Assembly (NCBI RefSeq): GCF_014207565.1
Contig: NZ_JACHGJ010000003.1
Span: 173,944 to 237,943 of the forward strand
DNA: 64,000 nucleotides
Direction: 5' to 3'
Source of the DNA: Spirochaeta isovalerica
GTDB lineage: Bacteria; Spirochaetota; Spirochaetia; DSM-2461
The notes beneath the pieces were generated by a model. The model made no database searches. It saw nothing but the letters and a program-made list of their open reading frames with translations, and was not told the origin of the DNA. The translations under genes were made by a program, and so were the position numbers. Position 1 is the first letter of the stretch. Each line of letters begins with the position of its first letter. Of this stretch, positions 17,194-24,850 are shown one piece after another.

Positions 17194-18255
17194 TTACTGA
17201 AGATCTGCGGGAAATCCCGGATCAAGGGATTTGACCACTTCAAGTGGATTGAGATCTTTGTTGCACATCTGGTAGACCGACTGGATCAGGGGAAGCTTCA
17301 AACCGTATTTTTCCGCCAGGCGGACGGCGTACTTCGCAGCGATGATCCCCTCAGGCAGATATCCTAATTTTCCGATATTGGCTATCATGTCATCGATATC
17401 TTTAAACTGGTCGAGAACCTTCTTGTCAATAATCTCCGCTCCGAAACGGCGGTTCCGTCCGTATAGAGATCGGCATGTTACATGAAGGTCCCCCACGGCG
17501 GCCAGTGATGTAAATGTCTCGGGGTGAGTGGCTCCCATGGCCATGCCGAGCTTCATGATTTCGTTCAATCCAACGGCAAACAGGTAGGATTCCGTGTTAT
17601 CGCCCACTCTGTCTGAAATGTTTTTCAAAGCATCGAGTAAACCGAAGGCTATGGCTACGACGTTTTTGACCGCGGCGCTGATCTGAACTCCGACCACGTC
17701 TAGGGAAGAGAACACCTGAACGGTTTCTCCCGAAAGAAGTTCGCGGAAGAGTATGGACATCCTCGGATTGGCACAGGCGCTGATCAGTCCTGTGATTTTG
17801 CCGCGAGCCACTTCTTCGGCATGACTCGGTCCGGAAATATAAACAACATTCCCTTTGTAAAAACCGGGGAGGTAGTTTTCGATTCTATCCAGCAGAAGCT
17901 GCGGTCCCTGATCGCTGTCGAGAAAACCCTTAGTGATAACGGCTATTTTGCTCATCCCTTCCATAATATTGGATACGGATGTTATTTTTTTAACCGTATC
18001 GAGGATAAAGAGAGAAGGGCTGGAGAGAATGATGTATTCTCTTCCCTCCGCTGCTTCTTTCACATCGGTAACGGCCCGGACCGTTTCAGGAAGCGTTACG
18101 CCGGGGAGATAGCGGTTCGTGTGCTCCCGGTTGATCTCATCGGCCACGTCCTGCTCGAAACTCCACAGTGTGACTTCTATTCCCTTTTCCGCGATGATTT
18201 TCGCAATAGCTGTTCCGAAAGCTCCCGCGCCGAGAACGCCAACACCTTTATTCAT
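17194..18255 (-). CDS. gpsA: Glycerol-3-phosphate dehydrogenase [NAD(P)+]
   Basis: This 353-residue protein starts at the ATG inside TAATG shared with the ndk stop. A longer in-frame extension upstream (MGRSRQRM...) is rejected because the Rossmann motif GVLGAGAFGTAIAKII begins at residue 4. SGPSHAEEVARG, the catalytic lysine region AAVKNVVAIAFG and the C-terminal LPEGIIAAKYAVRLAEKYGLKLPLIQSVYQM are typical of GpsA. It reduces dihydroxyacetone phosphate to sn-glycerol 3-phosphate for phospholipid synthesis. Translational coupling to ndk is likely. Confidence 0.95.
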   Translation of the reverse strand: MNKGVGVLGAGAFGTAIAKIIAEKGIEVTLWSFEQDVADEINREHTNRYLPGVTLPETVRAVTDVKEAAEGREYIILSSPSLFILDTVKKITSVSNIMEGMSKIAVITKGFLDSDQGPQLLLDRIENYLPGFYKGNVVYISGPSHAEEVARGKITGLISACANPRMSILFRELLSGETVQVFSSLDVVGVQISAAVKNVVAIAFGLLDALKNISDRVGDNTESYLFAVGLNEIMKLGMAMGATHPETFTSLAAVGDLHVTCRSLYGRNRRFGAEIIDKKVLDQFKDIDDMIANIGKLGYLPEGIIAAKYAVRLAEKYGLKLPLIQSVYQMCNKDLNPLEVVKSLDPGFPADLQ

Positions 18256-18704
18256 TAGGCCCATCCTTTGCCGGGATCGTCCCATGATGTTATTTCTTCT
18301 TCTGAAAAGAAAATGGCGATCTCCCTTTCAGCGCTTTCCGGAGAATCGGACGCATGGATCACGTTGTTGGGGTTGATGCTCCCCAGGGCATAATCACCGC
18401 GGATTGTTCCCGGTTCGGCTTTTTCCACAAATGTTCCGCCGCAGAGTTTTCTCATAAGCATAATGGCTTTCGGTCCTTCCACGACCATAGGAATGACAGG
18501 TCCGCTGATGATAAAGTCCTCAACCAGTGGATACCATTCCTGTTCCAGGTGTTCCTCATAGTGTTTTCTGACGATATCTCTGTTCAGGGTCGTCATTTTC
18601 ATAGCTGTGATCTGAAGGCCTTTTTTTTCGATTCTGCTGATTATTTCACCGGCAATCCGTCGCTGGATCACTCCCGGCTTAAGCATAATGAATGTTCTTT
18701 CCAT
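18255..18704 (-). CDS. ndk: Nucleoside-diphosphate kinase
   Basis: This 149-residue protein has the phosphohistidine in NNVIHASDS at His117 and the preceding IRGDYAL segment. It transfers phosphate from ATP to nucleoside diphosphates through the histidine. The N-terminal block reads MERTFIMLKPGVIQRRIAGEI, without the aspartate of the common KPDGV motif, so it belongs to a divergent NDK subgroup. It precedes gpsA with a TAATG overlap and follows a terminator-like hairpin at 18729-18751. Confidence 0.93.
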   Translation of the reverse strand: MERTFIMLKPGVIQRRIAGEIISRIEKKGLQITAMKMTTLNRDIVRKHYEEHLEQEWYPLVEDFIISGPVIPMVVEGPKAIMLMRKLCGGTFVEKAEPGTIRGDYALGSINPNNVIHASDSPESAEREIAIFFSEEEITSWDDPGKGWA

Positions 18705-18723
18705 TTTTTTTACCTCTGCTGCT

Positions 18724-18751
18724 AAAATTAAAAAGCGGAGCAGGGCTCCGC
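18724..18751 (-). terminator. Rho-independent terminator of the 18796 lipoprotein gene
   Basis: On the minus strand GCGGAGC-CCT-GCTCCGC is followed by TTTTTAATTTT. It separates the lipoprotein gene from ndk. A second hairpin (GAAATCCC/GGGATTTC, 18775-18796) begins at the stop codon itself but has no T run. Confidence 0.75.
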
Positions 18752-18795
18752 AGGGTCTTTCTTTTTTTAATACGGAAATCCCATTTACGGGATTT

Positions 18796-19506
18796 CTATC
18801 TGTAAGTCACTGAATATTCCAGATTGGTATCCAGAAGAAGGACTCTGATCAGGGGAACTTTGAATTCAACTGTATTGTTGTCCACTTTCGTTCCGCCTTT
18901 CTGATCCAGAATCGTTCCGTTGACATTAATGGTCATGTCCAGACTTGAGTCCATGACTCCGGCGGGACCATCTTCACCGAAAAAGAATTCGATCATATCA
19001 AGATATTCGCTTTCCTCAACCACCATATCGGGATCCGGCGCCAGCGCGGCCATGGTGGGATCGTCCATATTGGGAATAAGATGGGAAAAGCCCCGGTAGG
19101 TTTCTTTATTAACTGTCAGCGTCAGTTTCATCTTATCGCCCGATTCTTCAATCCTTATCAAGCCGGAATTCTGCACATCATCTTCGGCCTGATTGAACAG
19201 GTTTTCCACGCTGCCGAAATCAAAAGATAGTTTGATCCGGTTCTTGAGAGGACGGGAAGCCCGGACATTTCTCACTTCCGGATTTTCTTCCATCTGGGCC
19301 TTAATTGTTTCGGGGTTCAGCATTTCGTCGGGATCGACATCGGGTGAAATTTCCGCCAGATCTTCAATAGTCGGCAGTACAAAGCTTTTCAGGTTTATTT
19401 CAACACTGGCGGTTCCCGATCCGTCTTTTTCCAGATTGATTTCATTTTTCATGGTACAGGAAAAGAAGATCAGTGAGACGAGAATCGCCGCTGTAATTTT
19501 TTTCAA
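18796..19506 (-). CDS. Hypothetical lipoprotein
   Basis: This 236-residue protein starts at a TTG with AGGAGGG nine bases upstream. The signal peptide MKKITAAILVSLIFFSC ends in a lipobox with acylated Cys17. The mature part is acidic, with alternating strand-like segments (INLEKDGSGTASVEINLKSF, GSVENLFNQAEDD) and a C-terminal IRVLLLDTNLEYSVTYR, the look of a small beta-sandwich lipoprotein exposed on the periplasmic face. No family recognised. It is a single-gene unit closed by the terminator at 18724-18751. Confidence 0.75.
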   Translation of the reverse strand: MKKITAAILVSLIFFSCTMKNEINLEKDGSGTASVEINLKSFVLPTIEDLAEISPDVDPDEMLNPETIKAQMEENPEVRNVRASRPLKNRIKLSFDFGSVENLFNQAEDDVQNSGLIRIEESGDKMKLTLTVNKETYRGFSHLIPNMDDPTMAALAPDPDMVVEESEYLDMIEFFFGEDGPAGVMDSSLDMTINVNGTILDQKGGTKVDNNTVEFKVPLIRVLLLDTNLEYSVTYR

Positions 19507-19598
19507 AAGGAAACCCTCCTAATAGGTCGTCAGAGAATCATACAAAATGATTACAATTAAGAAAAGTCTTCAGTCCTCCGGCAGTTACAAAAAACAAA

Positions 19599-19634
19599 CC
19601 TCTATGATAAAGTATAGCCCGAAAAATAGAGGAG
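19599..19634 (+). promoter_or_regulatory. Possible ribosome-binding-site hairpin before the DUF493 gene
   Basis: CCTCTAT (19599-19605) is the exact complement of ATAGAGG (19626-19632), and the second arm contains the start of the GAGGAG ribosome-binding site (19629-19634). If transcribed, the stem would hide that site. Confidence 0.4.
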
Positions 19635-19641
19635 AATGCAA

Positions 19642-19905
19642 ATGAATGGAGAAACTCTTGAATTTCCCCAGAACTTTACTATAAAAGTCATTGTCGAAAA
19701 CATGCTGACAGACAAGGAAAACAGAAAGAACATAGAAGCGGTTCTGCTTTCGGAAAACATAATTGGGGTTGGATGGTCATCCAAACTAAGCAAAGAGGGC
19801 AAATACCTCAGCTACAGCGTTGCAGTCCGGGTCGAGGATAAAAGCCAGATGGACCGTCTTTACGGAAAGATTAAGGATATTCCGAATATCAAATATGCTA
19901 TATGA
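19642..19905 (+). CDS. DUF493 (YbeD-like) family protein
   Basis: This 87-residue protein fits the DUF493/YbeD family: FPQNFTIKVIVEN near the start, then SSKLSKEGKYLSYSVAVRVEDKSQMDRLYGKIKDIPNIKYAI, where the family has S..GKY.S.tv.v...s..q...lY..l...p.v. The family has an ACT-like fold and a possible role linked to lipoylation. The start is the second of two nearby ATGs (19636 and 19642), because GAGGAG lies seven bases before 19642 but almost touches 19636. It stands alone between divergent and convergent minus-strand genes. Confidence 0.8.
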   Translation: MNGETLEFPQNFTIKVIVENMLTDKENRKNIEAVLLSENIIGVGWSSKLSKEGKYLSYSVAVRVEDKSQMDRLYGKIKDIPNIKYAI

Positions 19906-19923
19906 CATTTCATGATATTGACA

Positions 19924-19951
19924 AAGGGCTGCCCGTCAGAGCAGCCCTCTG
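19924..19951. terminator. Hairpin between DUF493 gene and GH2 gene
   Basis: AGGGCTGC and GCAGCCCT form an 8-base stem with a short loop between two converging genes. The stem sequence is the same as in the pyrG terminator at 32095. Only TTTG follows on the minus strand, so efficiency is uncertain. Confidence 0.5.
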
Positions 19952-19968
19952 GCATCAGGGGAAAACCA

Positions 19969-22185
19969 TCAGTTTTTTTCGATCTGAATCAGCTCTGAAT
20001 TGACCTGGTAGATAAAACCTTTGCTCATCATGTCGGGAGCCATTCCCGCCAGTTTTTCCAGTGAAGCATTCTTGATCATGGCGAACATGGCGTGCTCGAA
20101 CATGGGAGCCATATGCTTTTTCAGAACCGCTTCTCCCTCGGGATTCTTCAGAATGTGGGAAATTTTATCCTTGATGGAGTAACGTCCCTCGGGGAATTCC
20201 ATTTCAGGAACGTCGTCGCTGTAATCGGAAGCAAACCAGTTTTTGACTTCTCCGATTGGATTGGATTTTCCGTCGCTGCAAACATAGGATTCATCCGGTT
20301 TCGCCTGACCCTTGAAAATCGCCGTATCGACGAGTCCGCCGCTTCTGGCTACGACTATATTCTCCCCTTTTTTCAGTTTCACGCCTGAAAAGCGGGCGAT
20401 GTTTTCATTGGACTTAACTGTACCGGCTGATTTGCCGTTTACGATAAGTTCCACGTCTTCCTTATTGGTAATGACAGTTATATCCGTTTTTCCCTTCACT
20501 CTCTTCTCATATCTTTTGGAAGCGATATGGAGGACCTCTTTATCGGACCAGTAGGACTGGTAGATATAAAAAGAGTCTTTTCTGGTTTTTCTGTCGTGGG
20601 TTACAAGGCCTTTGTTGTTCATGCCCTGAACGCCGCCTTCATCGCGCATATCGGAAGCGAAGTCGAACATATTCCACACATAAGTTCCCCAGATCCAGGG
20701 GCGTGCGTTGAATGTTTTGAGAATCTCATGGTGATAAAAAGTCTGATATTCTTCCGTATAGTCGCTCTTTTCCGGTGTGTCGCTGTGATATTTCAGGATA
20801 GCTTCACATCCATATTCGGTAATTCCCAGGGGAATATGGGGGTTTTCGCTATGGAATTTATCGAGCCAGACACCCATGGCATCTGTATAGTCATAATACC
20901 ATCCGTAGTATTTGTTGTATCCGATCATGTCCGTCGCCCTGTTCAGGGGATCGTCATCGGGGTGCTGTCCCACCTGAGCCTGGGCTGTCGGACGGTTCGG
21001 ATCAAGTCGCTTAGTCAGTTCGTTGAGCTTCTTCACCGTATTCATGATTATTTCATCGGTTCCACCGATGGTGATTTCGTTTTGAACGCCCCACATGGCG
21101 ATTGAGGGATGATTGATGTTCTGCTTAACCAGTTCCTCCATCTGGCTCAGCGCGTTGGCACCTGTCATATCTTCCGAAGAATGAATGCTTATATAGGGAA
21201 TCTCCGCCCAGGCGATGATACCTTCGCGGTCGCAGAGATCGTAGAAATACTGATTGTGCTGATAATGGGCCAGTCTGATTGAATTGGCTCCCATTTCTCT
21301 GATAATGGCGATATCTTCTTCCATCTCCTTTGGTCCCTGTGCCCAGCCCATATCCTTTCTGTCCTGATGGCGGCTCACTCCGTGAAGATCGACGACTTCT
21401 CCGTTGAGAATGAATCCCCTGGCGGGATCGACAGCAATGGATCTGAGGCCCAGAGGGATTCTTCTGAAATCGCTTATTTTCCCATGGGAGAGAAGATCAA
21501 TTTCAAAAGTGTACATATAAGGGTCGACCGTCCCGTTCCACAGACGGGGTGAAACAACTTCCAGGGAAATTTCATTTTCTTTCCCCGAAGTCTCGGCCAC
21601 AACGGTTCCCCGGTGATCGACCAGTCTCAGCTGGATCTCATAATCATCGCTGCCGGAGACTTCTGAAGCCACTCTCAGAAGAGCCACTTCCTCCGATACG
21701 GCATCCTGATGAATGTAAACACCTTCGGATCCGCAATCTTCAAGACTGAAATGGACGGGATTGACAACCACGATATTCACATCGCGGTAGAGGCCACCCA
21801 TAAAGGTGAAGTCGGCCATCAGAGGGTAAATATCCTCGTAATGGGCGTTATCGACGCGTATTTCCAGATCGAAAGGCTTATCTGATTCGACAATTTCCGA
21901 TATTTCGAAGCGGAACGTGGAATATCCGCCTTTGTGAACACCCAGTTTCTTTCCGTTGACCAGAACGGTGGCTATGCTGTTGGCCCCTTCTGCTTCGACA
22001 TAGACTTTCTGTCCTTTTTCGAATGAAACAGAGAGACTTTTTTTGTAGGAACATTCTCCTCTATAGTAATTGTTCCCACCGTTCTGCCCGTCAAGGCCGT
22101 TCCATGTATGGGGTAGGGTGACAATTTCAGGAGATTCGTTCTCCTTATTGAATGTCCATGTGTTGTTGATATTGATTCTCTTCAT
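19969..22185 (-). CDS. Glycoside hydrolase family 2 (beta-galactosidase or beta-glucuronidase type)
   Basis: This 738-residue protein has no signal peptide, so it is cytoplasmic. It has an N-terminal jelly-roll sugar-binding domain (residues 1-170), an immunoglobulin-like domain (about 175-270) and a TIM barrel (about 275-560). In the barrel MWGVQNE gives the acid/base Glu370 and LGITEYG the nucleophile Glu457. A C-terminal extension of about 170 residues follows. It should hydrolyse a beta-linked hexoside after uptake. It is 71 bases downstream of a GPH-type sugar transporter on the same strand, with an AraC regulator divergent beyond, a typical sugar-inducible cluster. The substrate (galactoside or glucuronide) cannot be fixed. 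Confidence 0.9.
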   Translation of the reverse strand: MKRININNTWTFNKENESPEIVTLPHTWNGLDGQNGGNNYYRGECSYKKSLSVSFEKGQKVYVEAEGANSIATVLVNGKKLGVHKGGYSTFRFEISEIVESDKPFDLEIRVDNAHYEDIYPLMADFTFMGGLYRDVNIVVVNPVHFSLEDCGSEGVYIHQDAVSEEVALLRVASEVSGSDDYEIQLRLVDHRGTVVAETSGKENEISLEVVSPRLWNGTVDPYMYTFEIDLLSHGKISDFRRIPLGLRSIAVDPARGFILNGEVVDLHGVSRHQDRKDMGWAQGPKEMEEDIAIIREMGANSIRLAHYQHNQYFYDLCDREGIIAWAEIPYISIHSSEDMTGANALSQMEELVKQNINHPSIAMWGVQNEITIGGTDEIIMNTVKKLNELTKRLDPNRPTAQAQVGQHPDDDPLNRATDMIGYNKYYGWYYDYTDAMGVWLDKFHSENPHIPLGITEYGCEAILKYHSDTPEKSDYTEEYQTFYHHEILKTFNARPWIWGTYVWNMFDFASDMRDEGGVQGMNNKGLVTHDRKTRKDSFYIYQSYWSDKEVLHIASKRYEKRVKGKTDITVITNKEDVELIVNGKSAGTVKSNENIARFSGVKLKKGENIVVARSGGLVDTAIFKGQAKPDESYVCSDGKSNPIGEVKNWFASDYSDDVPEMEFPEGRYSIKDKISHILKNPEGEAVLKKHMAPMFEHAMFAMIKNASLEKLAGMAPDMMSKGFIYQVNSELIQIEKN

Positions 22186-22256
22186 GCATTTTAATCCTTA
22201 TTTAATTGAGCGGACATGCCCCGGTCCGCCCGGTATGTATTTTGTTTTTATCCTTT

Positions 22257-23630
22257 TCAGGCTTCGGCGCTGATTGCCGCTGTGACTTCGGCCTGTTTTT
22301 CCGGAGTCAGGTTCCAGATAAAAAAGTAGGCTAAAAAGGCGATCGCCATCCCTATGGCCGGAACGCCTAGAGAGAGGAATTTGATTCCCGTCAGCGTTGT
22401 CTGGCTCTGCTGAGCTGCTCCGGCTACATATCCGAAAGCGGAGATTCCCACTCCTGAGATGAATCCTGCGAAAGCCTGTCCCATTTTTCTGACAAAAGAG
22501 TAAAGCCCATAAATGGCTCCTTCCTGCCTTGAGCCGGAAAGGTACTGGTTGTAGTCGATACAGTCCGATACCATTCCCCAGACAATCATATTGGGAATCA
22601 TCATGAAGAATGAGGCCAGTAAGGTTCCCGCCAGATAGAGCCACACATTGTCGGGCAGGGCGAAGAGGATGGCGAAAAGAGCCGCCGAGATCAGGCTTGA
22701 TACCCATGTGACTTTTTTGACACCGAAATTCCGTACCAGTTTGGGAGCCACAGGTGAAACGAGAAGCATGGGGACAATCATCACGACGCCTGTCAGTCCC
22801 ATCAGCTCCAGAGCGCCCAGGTTGTCTCTGAAGTAGTAGATGCTGACGCTTCCCTGGATGAGAAGACCGGTCAGCATGGCGATGGAAGCCAGAGATATGG
22901 ACTGAAAGGGTCTGTTTTTGGCCAGAACAGCAAAGCTGTCGCTGATTTTGAACTTTGATTGGGCTTCCGCTTTGGTTTCGACTTTTTCCTCAACTGTCAG
23001 ATAGCTGACGATATAGGAGGCGAAGGCGATAAGCCCGAGGATGATCATAATGATAAACCACGCTTTGGCCTGTTCTTCGGCGAACTGTACCAGGAAAATC
23101 GGTACGAGAACTCTGGGAAAAATACTACCGAAAAGGCTTCCCAAACCTCTGGAAACGGAGAGCTTGGATCTTTCAATAGGATCCTGTGTCATAACAGCCG
23201 CCAGGCCTCCGTAGGGGATGTTTATAAATGTGTAGGTCATTCCCCAGGCTATGTAGGTGACATAAGCCCAGATAAGTTTTTGAGTCATGGTGAAATTTGC
23301 CGGGGCGATAAACATAAGAATCCCGGCGACGATGACAGGCCAGCTTCCTTTGAGTAGGTAGGGACGGAATTTTTCAGCTTTTCTGCCCGCTCCGTTGAGT
23401 TTCTTCAGCCGTTTGACAAAAGCTTTGTCGGCCAGGCCGCCCATGATCGGGTCGTTAACGGCGTCCCAGATTCTGGCAATGAGAAAAAGAGTTCCCGCCG
23501 CCGCGGCGGTTATTCCCAGGACATCGGTGTAAAAAGCAAGGAGAAAACCGGCTGACATGCCGAAAGTCAGACTGTTGGCCAGGTCTCCCATGCCATATCC
23601 GAAATAATTTTTAAAAGAGAGTTTTTTCAT
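22257..23630 (-). CDS. GPH-family glycoside:cation symporter (MelB-like)
   Basis: This 457-residue, roughly 12-helix membrane protein opens with KNYFGYGMGDLANSLTFGMSAGFLLAFYTD and carries IWDAVNDPIMGGLAD, the GPH signature around the first cytoplasmic loop, and NIPYGGLAAVMTQDPIERSKLS in the next. It imports glycosides with sodium or protons. AGAGGAA precedes the ATG. It is first in the transporter-glycosidase pair and is divergent from the AraC regulator. Confidence 0.9.
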   Translation of the reverse strand: MKKLSFKNYFGYGMGDLANSLTFGMSAGFLLAFYTDVLGITAAAAGTLFLIARIWDAVNDPIMGGLADKAFVKRLKKLNGAGRKAEKFRPYLLKGSWPVIVAGILMFIAPANFTMTQKLIWAYVTYIAWGMTYTFINIPYGGLAAVMTQDPIERSKLSVSRGLGSLFGSIFPRVLVPIFLVQFAEEQAKAWFIIMIILGLIAFASYIVSYLTVEEKVETKAEAQSKFKISDSFAVLAKNRPFQSISLASIAMLTGLLIQGSVSIYYFRDNLGALELMGLTGVVMIVPMLLVSPVAPKLVRNFGVKKVTWVSSLISAALFAILFALPDNVWLYLAGTLLASFFMMIPNMIVWGMVSDCIDYNQYLSGSRQEGAIYGLYSFVRKMGQAFAGFISGVGISAFGYVAGAAQQSQTTLTGIKFLSLGVPAIGMAIAFLAYFFIWNLTPEKQAEVTAAISAEA

Positions 23631-23643
23631 AAAAGTTCCTCTT

Positions 23644-23675
23644 ATTTTCGTTTTTCTTCATTACATAACGAAAAT
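23644..23675. promoter_or_regulatory. Inverted-repeat operator candidate between transporter and AraC genes
   Basis: ATTTTCGTT (23644-23652) and AACGAAAAT (23667-23675) form a perfect 9-base inverted repeat with half-site centres about 23 bases, two helical turns, apart. It lies just upstream of the transporter start and is a natural binding site for a dimeric regulator, most simply the divergent AraC protein. Confidence 0.5.
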
Positions 23676-23696
23676 AGAGATATCACATGGATTTTA

Positions 23697-23727
23697 TTTA
23701 CCCGAATAGCATTTATTTGAATATAAT
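23697..23727 (+). promoter_or_regulatory. Leaderless promoter of the AraC gene
   Basis: A perfect TATAAT (23722-23727) ends six bases before the ATG at 23734, and no ribosome-binding site is present. The best -35 is TTTACC at 19 bases, which is weak. Confidence 0.55.
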
Positions 23728-23733
23728 CAAACT

Positions 23734-24846
23734 ATGAATCATGAAAAAATTGATTTCATTCATAATTTGACGGATTTGGAAGTCCGGTACATCCCGAAAG
23801 AAAACCATGATGTGCTTTCATCGCTATATTCTCTGGAGGGAGATTTTCCGGAAAGCGGCAAAGTGGAGCTGGTAAAAGATTCGACGGGTGTGCGTTTTAT
23901 CAGCTCCGTATACGATACGGGTATTCTATTAACAGGTCCCTTTATTCTTGAGGGAGATCCTATTCCGCGTATCGGCGGCAATAATCTTGCGGGCATCGAG
24001 TTGCCTGCGAGATCCGAATCAAAGGTCCACTCTTATCTGACAGTCTTGAAGCTTCTGACGGAACAGAAAGAGCTTCCCGGTGTGGATGCGGAAAGCGAAA
24101 TAGAGACGCATAATCCCGTTTTCGAAGAGAGTTACCGCCCCGATATCGAACTGATTGACAAAAGATACAAATGGGAGAGGAAAATAAGGCATTTTATTGC
24201 TTTGGGAGATCGCGCTTCGCTGAAAAAATTGATATATGACCTGGAAGAGGGGTTCGATTTTTCCTCCCGCATGCCGAATAATCCTGTACGGGCCTATAAA
24301 AATATGGCGATTGTCACTAACTCGATTGGGCGTCTGAGCGCGGAAAAGGGAGGATTGCCTCCTTTTCTTCTCCACAGTTTGTCGGAAAACATTTCCATAC
24401 AAATCGAAAAACTGTCCTCTTTGAAAGACGTGATTCAATATACATCCCGCATTCCCCTGCAATATTGCGATGCCGTACACAACTACGGTATTGAAAACCA
24501 CAGCGCCGTCATCGTCAAAGCCTGTCATTATATTCTGGAAAATCTCCATGAAAAAATCGGACTGGACGACCTGGCGGAACATACGGGAACAAACAGGTCT
24601 TATCTGTCGAGACGCTTTCATCAGGAAACCGGAAAAACCATTTCAGCCTATATTCGGGAAAAAAGAATCCTCGAAGCCAAATGGATGCTCCGCCATAGCG
24701 GGGAGCCGGTTACCGATGTGGCCCTTTCGCTCGGTTTTGAAGATATTAATTATTTCAGCAGGATATTCCGCAAAGAGGCGGGAGTCAGTCCCCGCGATTA
24801 TAAAAACCGCTACAGCAGCGGGGATTTCGACGGGCTACCCCCTTAG
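23734..24846 (+). CDS. AraC-family transcriptional regulator of the sugar cluster
   Basis: This 370-residue protein has an N-terminal part (1-250) of unknown fold that likely senses sugar, and an AraC DNA-binding domain at about residues 262-362: GLDDLAEHTGTNRSYLSRRFHQETG, then PVTDVALSLGFEDINYFSRIFRKEAGVSPRDYK. It is divergent from the GPH transporter and GH2 genes with a 103-base gap holding the inverted repeat at 23644-23675, so it probably activates them. It ends four bases from the convergent histidine kinase gene. Confidence 0.9.
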   Translation: MNHEKIDFIHNLTDLEVRYIPKENHDVLSSLYSLEGDFPESGKVELVKDSTGVRFISSVYDTGILLTGPFILEGDPIPRIGGNNLAGIELPARSESKVHSYLTVLKLLTEQKELPGVDAESEIETHNPVFEESYRPDIELIDKRYKWERKIRHFIALGDRASLKKLIYDLEEGFDFSSRMPNNPVRAYKNMAIVTNSIGRLSAEKGGLPPFLLHSLSENISIQIEKLSSLKDVIQYTSRIPLQYCDAVHNYGIENHSAVIVKACHYILENLHEKIGLDDLAEHTGTNRSYLSRRFHQETGKTISAYIREKRILEAKWMLRHSGEPVTDVALSLGFEDINYFSRIFRKEAGVSPRDYKNRYSSGDFDGLPP

Positions 24847-24850
24847 CTTC

